64,000 nucleotides of DNA from Elephas maximus indicus (taxonomy: Eukaryota; Chordata; Mammalia; Proboscidea; Elephantidae), in NCBI RefSeq assembly GCF_024166365.1, contig NC_064820.1:131274001-131338000 (forward strand). Reading direction: 5' to 3'. The notes beneath the pieces were generated by a model. That model searched no databases, had not been told where the DNA came from, and saw only the letters and a list, made by a program, of their open reading frames with translations. Position numbers and translations under genes: made by a program. How positions within the stretch are numbered: position 1 is the first letter of the stretch; each line of letters starts with the position of its first letter. Below are positions 1-11,966 of the stretch, in pieces.

Positions 1-757
1 TATTCACTTCCACTTTTATGGCCTTATGGTCAGAGAAGATGCTTTGTAATATTTCAGTATTTTGGATTCTGCTAAGGCTTGCTTTATGACCTAATATGTG
101 GTCTATTCTAGAGAATGTTCCATGTGCACTAGAAAAGCAAGTATACTTGGTTGCTGTTGGATGGAGTGTTCTGTATATGTCTACAAGGTCAAGTTGGTTG
201 ACTGTGGCATTTAAATCTTCCACGTCTTTATTGAGCTTCTTTCTGGATGTCCTGTCCTTCACCGAAAGTGGTGTGTTGAAGTCTCCTACTATTATTGTGG
301 AGCTGTCCATCTCACTTTTCAATGCCGATAGAGTTTGTTTTATGTATCTTGCAGCCCTGTCATTGGTGCATAAGTATTTAATATGGTTATATCTTCTTGG
401 TGTATTGTCCCTTTAATCATTATATAGTGTCCTTCCTTATCCTTTCTGATGGATTTAACTTTAAAGTCTATTTTGTCAGAAATTAATATTGCCACTCCTG
501 CTCCTTTTGATTGTTCTTTGCTTGATATATTTTTTTCATCCCTTGAGTTTTAGTTTGTTTGTGTCTCTAAGTCTAAGGTGTGTCTCTTTTAGGCAGCATA
601 TGGACGGACCTTGTTTTTTAGTCCATTCTGCCACTCTCTGTCTCTTTATTGGTGCATTCAGTCCATTTACATTCAGGGTAATTATGGATAGGTATGAATT
701 AAGTGCTATCATTTTGATGTCTTTTTTTGTGTGTTGTTGACAGTTTCTTTTTCCCAC
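1..757 (-). pseudogene. L1 ORF2 N-terminal endonuclease remnant
   Basis: The minus strand encodes the ORF2 start (NSYLSIITLNVNGLNAP, then WTKKQGPSICCLKETHL), the first motifs of the apurinic-type endonuclease. Frame breaks follow toward the left edge. Confidence 0.85.
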
Positions 758-1184
758 TTGATTTTATGTGCTGAGTAGATTTTCTTTATATATTGTCCTT
801 TCCTCATATTTGTTGTTGCTGATTTTGTTTCTGCTGAGTCTGTATTTTTCCCTTGTATTTTATTTTGATGTGTAGGATAGTTTGTCTCCTTTGTGGTTAC
901 CTTATTATTTACCCCTATTTTTCTAAATTTAAAACTAACTTTTATTTCTTTGTATCGCCGTATATTCCTCTCCATATGGAAGGTGTATATTACATTTCTT
1001 AGTCCCTCTTTATTATTTTAATGTTGTCTTCTTTTATATAATAACCTCGCTCTTACCCTGTTTTGGGCTTTTTTTTTTTTTTTAATAATCTTGCTTTGTT
1101 TTTTTCAGATTTCCCTGTCTGGTTTGACTTCTGGTTGCTCTGCCCAGTGTTGTAGTCTTGGGTTGATACTGATATTATTGATTT

Positions 1185-2147
1185 TCTAACCAAAGCACTC
1201 CCTTTAGTATTTCTTGTAGTTTTGGTTTGGATTTTGCGAATTCCCTAAACTTCTGTTTATCTGGAAATGTCTTGATTTCACCTTCATATTTAAGAGACAG
1301 TTTTGCTGGATATATGATTCTTGGCAGGCAATTTTTTTCCTTCATTTCTTAAAATATGTCATCCCATTGCCTTCTTGCCTGCATGGTTTCTGCCGAGTAG
1401 TCCAAGCTTATTCTTATTGGTTCTCCTTTGTAGGTGACTTTTCGTTTATCCCTTGCTGCTCTTATAATTCGCTTTATCTTTGGTTTTGGCAAGTTTGATT
1501 ATAATATGTCTTGGTGACTTTCTTTTAACATCTACCTTATGTGTTGTTCGATGAGCATCTTGGATAGATATCTTCTCACCTTTCACAATATCAGGGAAGT
1601 TTTCTGCCAACAAATCTTCATCAATTTACTCTGTATTTTCTGTTATCCCTCCCTGTTCTGGTACTCCAATCACTCATAGGTTATTTCTGCTGAAAGAGTC
1701 CCACATGATTCTTAAGGTTTCTTCATTTTTTTTAAGTCTTTTATCTGATTTTTCTTCAAATATATTACTGCCAGGTGATTTATCTTCAAGTTCAGAAATT
1801 CTAGCTTCTACTTGCTTGAGTCTGCTCCTCTGACTTTCTATTGAGTTGTCTAATTTTGTAATTTTGTTGTTAATCTTCTGAATTTCTGATTGCTGCCTAT
1901 CTATGGATTTTTCCAGCTTTTTAAACTTTTCATTATGTTCCTGAATAATCTTTCTAATTTCTTCAGTTGCTTTATCTGTGTGTTCCTTGGCTTGTTCTGT
2001 GTATTGCCTCATTTCCTTTCTGATGTCTTGAAGGGTTCTGTATGTTAAACTTGTGTATTCTACACCTGGTAATTCCAGGAATGCACTTTCATCTAGAAGA
2101 TCCCTGGATTCTTTGTTTTGAGAGCCTGTTGAGGTGATCATGGTCAT
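1185..2147 (-). pseudogene. L1 ORF1 remnant (coiled coil plus RNA-binding part)
   Basis: The N-terminal 157 codons (2147-1674) are open. After the N-terminus they are rich in heptad-like E/K/L/I spacing, the trimerising coiled coil of L1 ORF1p. After a frame break the RNA-binding and C-terminal part is recognisable in other frames: RRQWDDIF near 1370 and FREFAKSKPKLQEILKGVL near 1200. ORF1p is the L1 nucleic-acid chaperone. Confidence 0.85.
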
Positions 2148-3440
2148 TTCTTTATGTGACTTGATATTGACTGTTGTCTCTGAGCATCTATAAGTTATTG
2201 TGTTAGTTTATGCTTGCTTACTGTGACATAGCTGCTTGCTTTGTTTTGTTTTGGTATACCTTTATGGGTTCTTTAAGCTAGCTTGATTATTTTCACCTTT
2301 GGAGCTCTGGTGTCCTGTCCCCAGCAAGCTAGAGCTGTTATCAGGTATATCAGTCTAGGAGTTCATTCTGTTTTCTTGTATGAATTCAGCTCAGGTGTCC
2401 AGGTAGCTGGTCATCAAGTGTGTGGTACAAGCTCTGTCCTACAGCTTTTGAGGGGCAGGGGTAATTGGCGTATATACTGGTATCTGATTGCAGCAGGGGA
2501 TCATGCTCTGAACAAGGCAGGGGCTGAGAACCAACACCCAAGTGTCTCTGAGGAAAATGCATCTCTGTTCCCTAGAATGTGCTGGTGGGTGTGTTCTGCA
2601 GACAGACCATGGGTACCCAGTGTTTTTGGTTATAAGGACTGGGGGGTACTAGTTATCTTGGGACCCCTGTTGTGTGTGGCCAGGTGACCTGAGTGGACCT
2701 ACCAGTTCTTAGGTCCCTGATGTGGGTAGGTGAGGGCCTTGTTTGATAGGCAATGGAATGTCAAATGTCAAACACCCACCTCTCCATCACACAGCCGAAA
2801 TGGTTGGAGTTTGCCAACAAGGGCCTATTCTCCTGAAATAGGCCCACATAGGTCCATACAGAAGGGAAAGGTGCTCAAGGTCCACAGACAGTTTATGCCT
2901 GGACAGGAGCCGCTTCTGTTCTGAGCTCCCCTGGTTAATGGAGCTAGCAAATTATCCTTTACCCCCAATTGCCAATTTTTTCCTTCCCCAAGGCTGGGAG
3001 GATGGCTCTAGGTGCTCACCAGGGTCTACCTCAGGCCCCGGGATTCAGCCCCTGAAGCCAGCTTGGGGGTGGGGGGGGGGCACAGTAAAATATACGCAAG
3101 TACTTAGCTTTTGCCGAGAGCACCATTCTCCTTAGGTTCCGGACGTATGAGTAGGCCATATGGCTGGCTGCTTCTCCCAGAGGAAACTGCGGCTGAATAC
3201 TAGCACCAGCCCACCGCTGCTGCTGCCACCACTCCGGGAATAATGCCTGAGGGTTCCCTGCGATTCAGGTTCGGTAACTCCTCTCCACTTCTGAATGGTC
3301 TCTTCCTCTCCCTGCCCCTCAGTTTGTTGTCTAAGCTTGCCTTCGATGCTCAGGGCTCCCAGCTTGTCACAAATATACTCGTTTCACTTGTTTTTTCTGG
3401 TCTTTGTTATAAGGAGGCCTCGCTGGAAGCATCTGTCTAT

Positions 3441-3460
3441 TCCGCCATTTTGGCTCCACG
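3441..3460 (-). promoter_or_regulatory. YY1-type site at the L1 5' end
   Basis: The minus strand reads GCCAAAATGGCGGA at the very start of the element. It matches the YY1 core (AAAATGGCGG) that positions L1 transcription in other mammals. The second L1 copy (28996-29009) has a changed version, CCAAGATGACGG. Confidence 0.55.
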
Positions 3461-3461
3461 C

Positions 3462-3770
3462 AAAGGATTCATAGATTTGTTTTTGTGTATCTGTATTTTT
3501 TATTTTCTTTTCGTGAGCTGTCTGTCATATCTATTGTCCATTTTTTCCATTGGGTTGTTGCTGTTGTTTCTTATCTGTTTATAGGAACTCTTTATATATT
3601 AGGAAACCTAATACTATAATATAAGCTACAAATATTTCTTCACAGATTGTCATTTGTATTTAGACTTTGGTTTTGGTAGTTTTGCCATGCAGATTTTTTT
3701 TTTTTTTAATGTAGTTTAATTTATCAATCTTCTATGGTTTCTGGGATTTGTATTATAAAAGTACTAGCTC
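3462..3770 (-). mobile_element. Old L1 fragment
   Basis: The reverse complement resembles old mammalian L1 3' sequence (ATTGATAAATT...CTGCATGGCAAAA). It directly abuts the 5' end of the younger L1 at 3461, which may have inserted into it. Confidence 0.6.
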
Positions 3771-3959
3771 TGAGGAGAAAAAAGCTTTGAGAGAAAATCA
3801 GAGTGAGCTACAAAAGAGCATTCTAATTAAAACCTTGGATAAAACCAGAGCTATCTTAAGTAATTATTGATAACCTAATAAAAATGTCCATCTTGCCTCC
3901 ACGCCCACCCTGTAAAACTTATTCCTCTCATAGTCTATTGGATCTCAGTAAATGACAGC

Positions 3960-4790
3960 TTTATCCTTCTACTTGCTCAAGGATATCCTTGGGATTCTCC
4001 TTCGCTCCTCTCTTTTTCTCACATCTCACATTCAACCCATCAGCAGTTCTTGTCTCCTCTACCTTTTTAATACCTCTAGAATCTGACTTCATTTGACAAT
4101 AGCTATCTGGTCCAAGCCACCATACCAGACTATTGCAGAGGCTCCTAAATGGTTTCCTTACTTCTCCTCTGGCCTCCCCCACAGTTTACTCTCAAGCAGA
4201 GAGATCTCTTTAAAATATAATCCAGATAGTTTCACTCCTCTGCTCAAGACTTTGCGAAATCTTCTCATCTAGCTCAGGGTAAAAGCCAAAGACCTCACAA
4301 TGGCTTAGGGTCCACTGTTACCCTCTAGTCTTACCCCCTTTCACTCACTGCTCACCTGCTCTGCTGGCTATTTATTGCTTGAACATAGCTAGTTCCTGTC
4401 TCAGGGCTTTTACACGTCTTGTGCTTCTCCCTGGAATGCTCTTCCCTACACTTTTCAAGATTTTGCCCAAATGGCACCCTCTTTGTGGGGCCCTTTCTAA
4501 TCACTCTATTTAAAAACTTACCACGCCCACCTCCCCCCACCCCCCGCTCCAGCCACTTTTGACACTCCCTATCCTCCTTCCTGCTCTTTTTATCTCCATA
4601 GCTCATATCTCCTGTGACATCCTATATATGCTGCTTATTTATTTGTTTAATGTCTTTCTCCCTTAGACTACACCCTCAATCTAAGCTCCATGAGTGCAGG
4701 GAATTATTTCTGTTGTGTTTGATTCTGTATCCCTAGCCCTAGAAGAGGGCTTGTCACATCACTGATTACAAATGAATCTTGAATCAATCG
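3960..4790 (+). mobile_element. L2 LINE 3' part
   Basis: Diagnostic L2 phrases are seen in order: CTGCTCAAGACTTTGC, CAGGGCTTTTACACG, CTGGAATGCTCTTCCC, and the 3' end CTAAGCTCCATGAGTGCAGGG. It is diverged, as expected of this extinct family. Confidence 0.8.
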
Positions 4791-5508
4791 CAAAGGACTA
4801 CAGTATCTAATTAAATTCCATACAAGTGTACTGAAAGCTAGCTATATGGAAGCCTCTGTGGTTGGGAGTGGAGGTTGCAAAGAAAAAGAAAACTGCACTC
4901 TTGTTGTGTTTCATTGAGCTGATTCTGCCTCACAGCAATTTTACCCATATGGAAAAAATTTCAAAGGAAAAGAGACATTGAAGATTCCCCTAAGAGCATG
5001 AATAAAATTTTGCAGTGGAGAGGAAAGGCAGGCCTTCACGGTATGAAGAGATACAGAGATGTAAGAAAGCTTAAGCTTTTCCAAGTAATTATGTTAGAAT
5101 TGGATGCGTAAAATAGGCACTAGGAAATTAACGCTGGAAAATGCAAGTTGGCACCTTATTTTAACAGATGCCAGGGTAAGGTTATACTTAATTATTATAT
5201 CCAATAGAAAGCTACTTACCAGAAATTAATTGGATGGCAAGTGGGTGGGAAGTGCTTAGTCTACTTGCATGTCTCAGATGCAGTGGGACTGGAAAGGCAG
5301 TTTAGAGTCTAATGGCATGATATCAGCAAGAGAGCCTGAAGTAAGTGATAGCAGTATTAGAAAGGAATGATATGAAAATGCCTGTGAACACTGAATAGAC
5401 ACAAATTAAGAAATACTTGGTTATAGAAGGTAAAAGGGGAGCAGCGGATGGCCCTGAGATTTTAATTCTGGTGATCTAACTGTCCTTCCTTAATAGCATA
5501 TTATCATA
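4791..5508. other. No recognisable feature
   Basis: No open frame with protein character and no repeat that I can name. Confidence 0.5.
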
Positions 5509-5717
5509 GATGCCTTGGTGTAGCAATGGTTAAGAGCTTAGCTGCTAACCAAAAGGTCAGTGATTTCAACCCAGAAGCCACTCCACAGGAGAAAAGACCC
5601 ACGATCTGCTTCTGTAAAGATTACAGCCTAGGAAACCCTATATGGGGCAGTTCTACTCTGTCCTCTTGTGTCACTATGAGTTGGAATTGACTCTATGGCA
5701 CACAACAAAAACACATG
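5509..5717 (+). repeat. AfroSINE, RTE-tailed form
   Basis: tRNA-like head (GCAATGGTTAAGAGC, GCTGCTAACC) and tail GAGTTGGAATTGACTC followed by ACACAACAAAAACAC. The ACAAC-rich end is of the RTE kind, not the TTTGGTTTTT end of other copies. Confidence 0.85.
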
Positions 5718-5724
5718 TATTATG

Positions 5725-5935
5725 GAGTCCCTGGGTGGTGCAAACGGTTAATGTGTTTGGCTGCTAACCAGAAGGTTGGCTGTTCAGTTCACCTAGAGGT
5801 GCCTCAGAAAAAGGGTCTGGTGATCTACTTCCAAAAAATTAGCCATCAAAAACCCTATAGGGGACAGTTCTACTCTAACACACATGGAGTCACCATGAGT
5901 TGGAATTGACTCATCAGTAACTGGTGGTAGATGCC
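5725..5935 (+). repeat. AfroSINE, longer variant
   Basis: Starts GAGTCCCTGGGTGGTGCAAACGG; middle differs from the short form (AAAAACCCTATAGGGG...ACACACATGGAGTCACC); ends GAGTTGGAATTGACTC. It follows the previous SINE almost directly. Confidence 0.85.
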
Positions 5936-6253
5936 TTATGGAACCAGGTCTTGGGTCCGTCAAGATCGCTAATGGCTTGATATATTTGCCTGTCAGGAGA
6001 TTTTGAGTTTATTCCATAGATCCTCAGCAGAAAAAGCCAGCAATGCCTTGGCTCTCAGTGCTGAAGGAAATAGGGAAATAGCTGTTCTCTTTATGCTGCT
6101 GGAGCTGCATCTGACCCCTAGAATTGGGTAGAAATTTGCATGGCTGTTCAGCAAGTTTTAACCCAACAGTTTAAATTGAATCCAGCAGCTCCACCCTCAT
6201 CTCTGGGAAAATCAGCCCAATGACAATATGCATATTATACAATGGTAAGGCAG

Positions 6254-6404
6254 ACCTGGTGGCGTAGTGGTTAAGTGCTGCGGCTGCTAACCAAGAGGTC
6301 GCCAGTTCAAATCTGCCAGGTCCTCCTTGTAAACTCTATGGGGCAGTTCTACTCTGTCCTAAAGGGTCGCTATGAGTCAGAATCAACTCGACGGCAATGG
6401 GTTT
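6254..6404 (+). repeat. AfroSINE with TSD
   Basis: Near-consensus copy (TGGCGTAGTGGTTAAGTGC, ATGAGTCAGAATCAACTCGACGG). It is flanked by an 8-bp direct repeat TAAGGCAG at 6246-6253 and 6405-6412. Confidence 0.92.
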
Positions 6405-6412
6405 TAAGGCAG

Positions 6413-7215
6413 CCAGAAAAAGTTCAGCGAGAATGCTAGCTACTTTCCAATCCTTTTCTTATCTATGGTTGACCTAGGTTTCTTATACAAACATCAAGAG
6501 ATTAGTTAAATGTCTTGCCCCGTACAAAAAAGAAAATCTGTGTGATTCAGAAACCACAGAATTTCAGAAGAATTATATTTGCCAGAAAACAGATTTTTTG
6601 TGGTAGTTTTATTAAAGTTTTTCATTAATAATTTTGTGCCTTTTAAATGACTTTCTTTAGTTTTGTTAATTTTTTAAATATAATTACTGAAACAAAGTTC
6701 TTTTGGAACCCAGCCACGCCTATTCACTTATAAAGGAAACAGAATTTCAATGAGCTTGTAGCTTTTTTTTTTGTAGCTTAGTGTTGAATTCATTCTCAGC
6801 TTGGACTATGTGTAACTGACATGGTCATGGCCAGCTGCCCTGAAATGTTTCTTGGAATTGCTGAAAACAGTCTATTCCTACTGGACTTCCTTGGCCCCTT
6901 TTCCCACTGCACCAAAACATAAATCATCCTTAATTGCCACCTTAATTGAAAGGAGTATTTGGGCTGTTTGAGGCAACTTGATTATATCTACAGCCAAAAG
7001 TAAAGAACCTACTGTCTTTGACTCATCTCCAAATTTTAAAGAACAATAATGAAAGTTACTCTGTGATTCAAGGATTTATTATAGGTTAAGTTTAGTGCAA
7101 GGTTTAATGCACTGAAGTTCTGTGCTTCCATCCCTCCCAACCCATAAAGAACTATTGCTATACATTTCTTGAGGAGATTCAATTTTAATATAATACAGAG
7201 GATGGTTAAATATGT
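6413..7215. other. No recognisable feature
   Basis: AT-rich sequence; no repeat or protein signal that I can name. Confidence 0.5.
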
Positions 7216-8937
7216 CATTATAATGACATGTGCAAAGAGCTGGAAATGGAAAACCAAAAGGGAAAAACACGCTCAGCGTTTCTCAATCTGAAAGAACTGA
7301 AGAAAAAAATTCAAGCCTCATGTTGCAATAGTGAAGGATTCCATGGGGAAAATATTAAATGATGCAGGAAGCATCAAAAAAAGATGGAAGGAATATACAG
7401 AGTCATTATACCAAAAAGAATTAGTTGATATTCAACCATTTCAAGAGGTGGCATATGATCAGGATCCAATGGTACTGAAGGAAGAAGTCCAAGCTGCTCT
7501 GAAGGCACTGGCAAAAAACAAGGCTCCAGGAATTGATGGAATATCAATTGAGATGTTTCAACAAACAGATACAGCACTGGAGGTGCTCACTCAACTATGC
7601 CAAGAAATATGGAAGACAACTTCCTGGCCAACTGACTGGAAGAGATCCATATTTATGCCTATTCCCAAGAAAGGTGATCCAACTGAATGTGGAAATTATA
7701 GAACAATATCATTAATATCACACACAAGCAAAATTTTGCTGAAGATCATTCAAAAATGGCTGCAGCAGTATATAGACAGGGAACTGCCAGAAATTCGGCT
7801 GGTTTCAGAAGAGGACGTGGAACCAGGGATATGGTTGCTGATGTCAGATGGATCTGGGCTGAAAGCAGAGGATGCCAGAAGGATGTTTACCTGCGTTTTA
7901 TTGTATGCAAAGGCATTCGACTGTGTGGATCATAACAAACTATGGATAACACTGAGAAGAATGGGAATTCCAGAACACTTAATTGTGCTCATGAGGAATC
8001 TTTATATAGATCAAGAGGCAGTTGTTTGGACGGAACAAGGGGATACTGATTGGTTTGAAGTCAAGAAAGGTGTGTGTGTGAGAAGCTGGTCTATATGAAG
8101 AGGAACGGGGCATCAGGATTAGAGGAAGACCCATTAACAACCTGCGTTATGCAGATGACACAACCTTGCTTGCTGAAAGTGAAGAGGACTTGAAGCACTT
8201 ACCAATGAAGATCAAAGACCACAGCCTTCAGTATGGATTGCACCTCAGCATAAAGAAAACAAAAATCCTCACAACTGGACCAATGAGCAACATCATGATA
8301 AACGGAGAAAAGATTGAAGTTGTCAAGGATTTCATTTCACTTGGATCCACAATCAACAGCAGTGGAAGCAGCAGTCAAGAAATCAAAAGATGCATTGCAT
8401 TGGGCAAATCTGCTGCAAAGGACCTCTTTAAAGTGTTGAAGAGCAAAGATGTCACCTTGAAAACTAAGGTGCGCCTGACCCAAGCCATGATATTTTCAAT
8501 CACATACGTGTGTGGACAATGAATAAGGAAGACCGAAGAAGAACTGACGCCTTTGAATTGTGGTGTTGGTGAAAAATATTGAATATACCATGGACTGCCA
8601 AAAGAACGAACAAATCTGTCTTGGAAGAAGTGAGGCCAGAATGCTCCTTAGAGGCAAGGATGGCGAGACTGCGTCTTGCACACTTTGGACATGTTGCCAG
8701 GAGGGATCAGTCCCTGGAGAAGGACATCATGCTTGGCAGAGTACAGGGTCAGCGGAAAAGAGGAAGACCCTCAACGAGGTGGATTGATACAGTGGCTACA
8801 ACGATGAGCTCAAGCATAACAACGATTGTAAGGCTGGCTCAGGACCGGGCAGTGTTTCATTCTGTTGTGCATAGGGTCACTCTGAGTCGGAACCGACTCG
8901 AGGGCACCTAACAACAACAAAAACAACAACAACAACA
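7216..8937 (+). mobile_element. RTE (BovB-like) LINE, 5'-truncated
   Basis: The reverse transcriptase region is largely readable from 7331: LKALAKNKAPGIDGISIEMF, then ...YAKAFDCVDHNKLW. It continues in shifted frames to the YADDTTLLAESEEDL region near 8150 and the C-terminal ECSLEARMARLRLAHFGHVA. The element ends in GAGTCGGAACCGACTCGAGGGCACC and an (ACA)n tail. The endonuclease domain is missing by truncation. Several frame shifts make it inactive. Confidence 0.93.
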
Positions 8938-8969
8938 TGGTTAAATATAAGGGTTGGAAAAGTCATGTC

Positions 8970-9125
8970 GAATCCTTTCACCTTTCATTTTACAACAGAT
9001 GAAACTGAGGCTCAGAGAGATAAAGTTATTTATTTTTACCAGATCTTAGAACAGACTGGTACAGGAATTGGAACTAGAATCTAATTTTTCTGATTTAGTG
9101 GTCTTTGAACTGTACCATGTTTATA
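8970..9125 (+). repeat. MIR SINE
   Basis: Contains the MIR core GATGAAACTGAGGCTCAGAGAG and the following ACTAGAATCTAA segment. Confidence 0.75.
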
Positions 9126-9319
9126 TAGGATAACTAATTGATAATACTTAAAAATAGGAGGCTTCAGCAATGACTGACTAAACAATTTGGTCATTTTTCA
9201 GAGGAAATTGTACCAGAGCATCTGTATGAGAAGGGAGCTTCAGAGGCCTTCAGCTCAACATCCCGTCACATCAGGAATTCATTAGCATCCACAGGAATAT
9301 AGTATATTAGTTAAAGTAA

Positions 9320-9512
9320 AGGAGACCTGGTGGCACAAACAGTTAAGTGCTCAACTGCTAACCGAAAAGTTGGTGATTGAAATCCACCCAGTGACTCCGC
9401 AGGAGAAAGACCTGGCAATCTGCTTCTGTGAAGACTACAGCCAAGAAACCCCCTATGGGGCAGTTCTTCTCTGTCGAAATTGACTCAGTGGCACCTAACA
9501 ACAACAGTAATG
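9320..9512 (+). repeat. AfroSINE, RTE-tailed form
   Basis: GAGACCTGGTGGCACAAACAG head; ends CAGTGGCACCTAACAACAACAG. The tail lacks most of the hairpin. Confidence 0.85.
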
Positions 9513-9539
9513 CTAACTTCTGTAACAAACCAACTCTCA

Positions 9540-10140
9540 AACTTTAGAACCCCTGGTAGCCACTAGTAAACTTTGGTGTCTATGCATTTGCCTATTCTAG
9601 ATATTTCTAGAAATATCTACTTCCAGGTATTTCTCATAAGCGAGATCTGAAAATATTTGTCTTTTTGTGTTTGATATTTCACTCAGCATGATACTTTCAG
9701 GGTTCATCCATATTGTAGCATGTATCAGGATTTCATTTCTCGATATATAAAACCAAAAGCCCTCTGCCATTGAGTCGATTCCAATTCATAGTGACCCTAT
9801 ATAAGACAGAGTAGAACTGCCCCGTAGGGTTTCCAAGGAGCAGCTGGTGTGTTCAAACTGCTGACCTTTTGGTTAGCAGCCAAAAGCTTAACCACTGTGT
9901 CACCAGTAATATTCCATTTCATGTGTATACCACATTTTGTTTATTCATCCATCTGTTGATGGAAATTTAGGTTGTCTCTACCTTTTGACTATTAAGAATA
10001 ATGCTTCAATGAACATTGGTGTCCAAGTTTCTGTGTGTGTTCCTGCTTTCAATTCTTTGGGGGTACATACCTAGTAGTGGAATTGCTGGGCCATATGGTA
10101 ATTCTATATTTAACTTTTTGAGGAACCAGTGTATATACCC
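9540..10140 (-). mobile_element. L1 ORF2 3' fragment
   Basis: The reverse complement gives old L1 ORF2 C-terminal sequence (...CAGCAATTCCACTACTAGG...). It is interrupted by an AfroSINE at 9751-9912. Confidence 0.75.
9751..9912 (-). repeat. AfroSINE inserted in L1
   Basis: Reverse copy: TTGAGTCGATTCCAATTC, CAGAGTAGAACTGCCCC, TTTGGTTAGCAGCC. Confidence 0.9.
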
Positions 10141-11385
10141 TTTTGTTAAGGAATTTTTCTCTCCACACAAAGTAGATAACTGGTAGTACTACCTGAATTT
10201 CTGCTTACTGGTAGAATTGGCCTTCACCATTGTTTTTCAGCCTAAGTGGGGCTATAGTGCAGTAGCAGTTTATTTTCAGCCTGCATCAGCAGGGTTTTTT
10301 TTTCCTTCTCCATTTGTTGGTCGTAGAGAAACGTCATGAAGTTATAGGTGTGAGCTGAAAGTAAAGTGTTTGTGGAAAATTGTGGGTGACATGTCAATAT
10401 AGACTACTTGTTTGTACAGTTTACTTGTGCTTTATGGACCTGCTTGAGCCCGGATGCAGATGTACTTCTATCTTACATTAGAATACTGCTGGTGTACCCA
10501 ATCTTATAACTTAGTGGCTGCTGGGTGCACAGGTGTGCTATTAATCTCTTTCACCATCACTGTAGCTACTAATGCATATAATAGCTACTAATTTACAGTA
10601 TATACCTCAGGTGGAGACAATTGCCCTCTCAGAGACCCAGCGCATTTATTGTTTTACCTTAGTGGGGTAAAAGGAAGAAGGACTGTTTCCTGACACCAGT
10701 AAGCTGAGAAGAGACAGAGATGGTCACCCACCCTGAACAGGAGTAATAAGTAATGTGGAGGCCTTCCCTTTTTATTACCCTTTTCCCTAACTCTCTTTCT
10801 TTACATGCTGTTTGGTACATATTCACTGTCGCTTACTAGTATATTAACCTTGGGAGAGAATGACTCTGGCATTCTTATCCAATGGTGCAAAGTGGGGTAT
10901 GCATGGATGCGATGTAACATTACTCCGAGAGACAGGAGCCTAGCCTTGGGGAACCTTGGTTGATGAGGATATTTTTTACTGTTCTACTCATCCCTGTTCT
11001 GTTTGTTCTGTGAATCATAAATACCTGTTGGTTGTGCCAATAGAACAGTGTCTGGTCTGTGCTCTGCTCCAAATCGTCTTCACTTTAGAACCTGTGAATA
11101 TGGCACACTCCACTGGGTCTGATAGAACCCAGCTCATGTTGGGCAGCTCTAGTTTCATGAACACTTGATGTCTCATGATCAGATAGTTTCTTCCAGGTCC
11201 CAATAATATGTCAGGAGCTGCTTTGTGAATTATGTATAGTTCTCTGCTGCAGATGGCATGGCCTTGCCCTGGAACCCTATGAGTCTGCCCTGTAATTCTT
11301 ATATCTGGGCTTCCTAGAGATTTCACACAGTATCTTTATCTATCACAGATATATCTAGTGCCCTAGAATCTTCTGGGTCATATGG

Positions 11386-11897
11386 CTTATCATGGACTGA
11401 ATTGTGTCCCCCCAAAATATCTGTCAACTTGGCTAGGTCATGATTCCCAGTATTGTATGATTATCTACAATTTTGTCATCTTACGTGATTTCCCCATGTG
11501 TCATAAATCCTATCACTATGATGTAATGAGGTCGATCAGTGGCAGTTATATTGATGAGATCTACAATATTAGATAGTGTCTTAACCCAACTCTTTTGAGA
11601 TACAAAAGAGAGAAGTGAGCGGAGAGACATGGGGACCTCATATCACCAAGAAAGCAAAGCCAGGAGCAGAGCTCGTCCTTTGGATCCGGGGTTCCTGCAT
11701 GGACAAATTCCTAGTCCAGGGGAAGATTGATAAGAAGGACTTTCCTTCAGAGCCGACAGAGTGGGAGAGCCTTCCCCTGGAGCTGACACCCTGAATTTGG
11801 ACTTCTAGCCTACTAGAGTGAGAGAAACTAAATTTCTCTTTGTTAAAGCTATCCACCTATGGTATTTCTGTTATAGCAAGGCTAGATGACTAAGACA
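11386..11897 (+). mobile_element. MaLR (MLT1-like) LTR
   Basis: Starts near GGACTGAATTGTGTCCCCCC and ends TTCTGTTATAGCAAGGC...GACTAAGACA. The same design occurs in six other places in the window. Members carry the MaLR hallmarks: GAATTGTGTCCCCCC near the start and AAATTTCTCTTTGTTAAAGC near the end. Confidence 0.8.
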
Positions 11898-11966
11898 TGG
11901 CCCAAGTGGCAGTACTTCTTGTACTGCCACTTAAACTAGTAACCTTCCTCATCACCAATAAATGCA

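Larger units (their letters stand above)
1..3461 (-). mobile_element. L1 LINE, 5' portion (cut by window edge)
   Basis: Reading on the minus strand, the element starts at about 3461 with GGAGCCAAAATGGCGGA. It continues with a GC-rich 5' UTR (about 2150-3461), ORF1 (about 1185-2147) and the start of ORF2 (from about 757 leftward). ORF2 begins with the endonuclease segment SIITLNVNGLNAPIKRQR. The rest of ORF2 lies beyond the left edge. Both ORFs carry frame breaks, so it is a dead copy, but it is among the better preserved L1s here. Confidence 0.93.

Noticed and set aside
1674-2147. 157-codon open frame with coiled coil
   Set aside because: It is L1 ORF1, part of the L1 at 1-3461, not a cellular protein.
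2283-3584. GC-richer stretch that could be taken for a CpG-island promoter of a gene
   Set aside because: It is the 5' UTR of a minus-strand L1 and matches the one at about 27925-29016.
7331-8911. Long open frames resembling a reverse transcriptase gene
   Set aside because: They belong to an RTE LINE with frame shifts and a LINE 3' tail; not a host gene.
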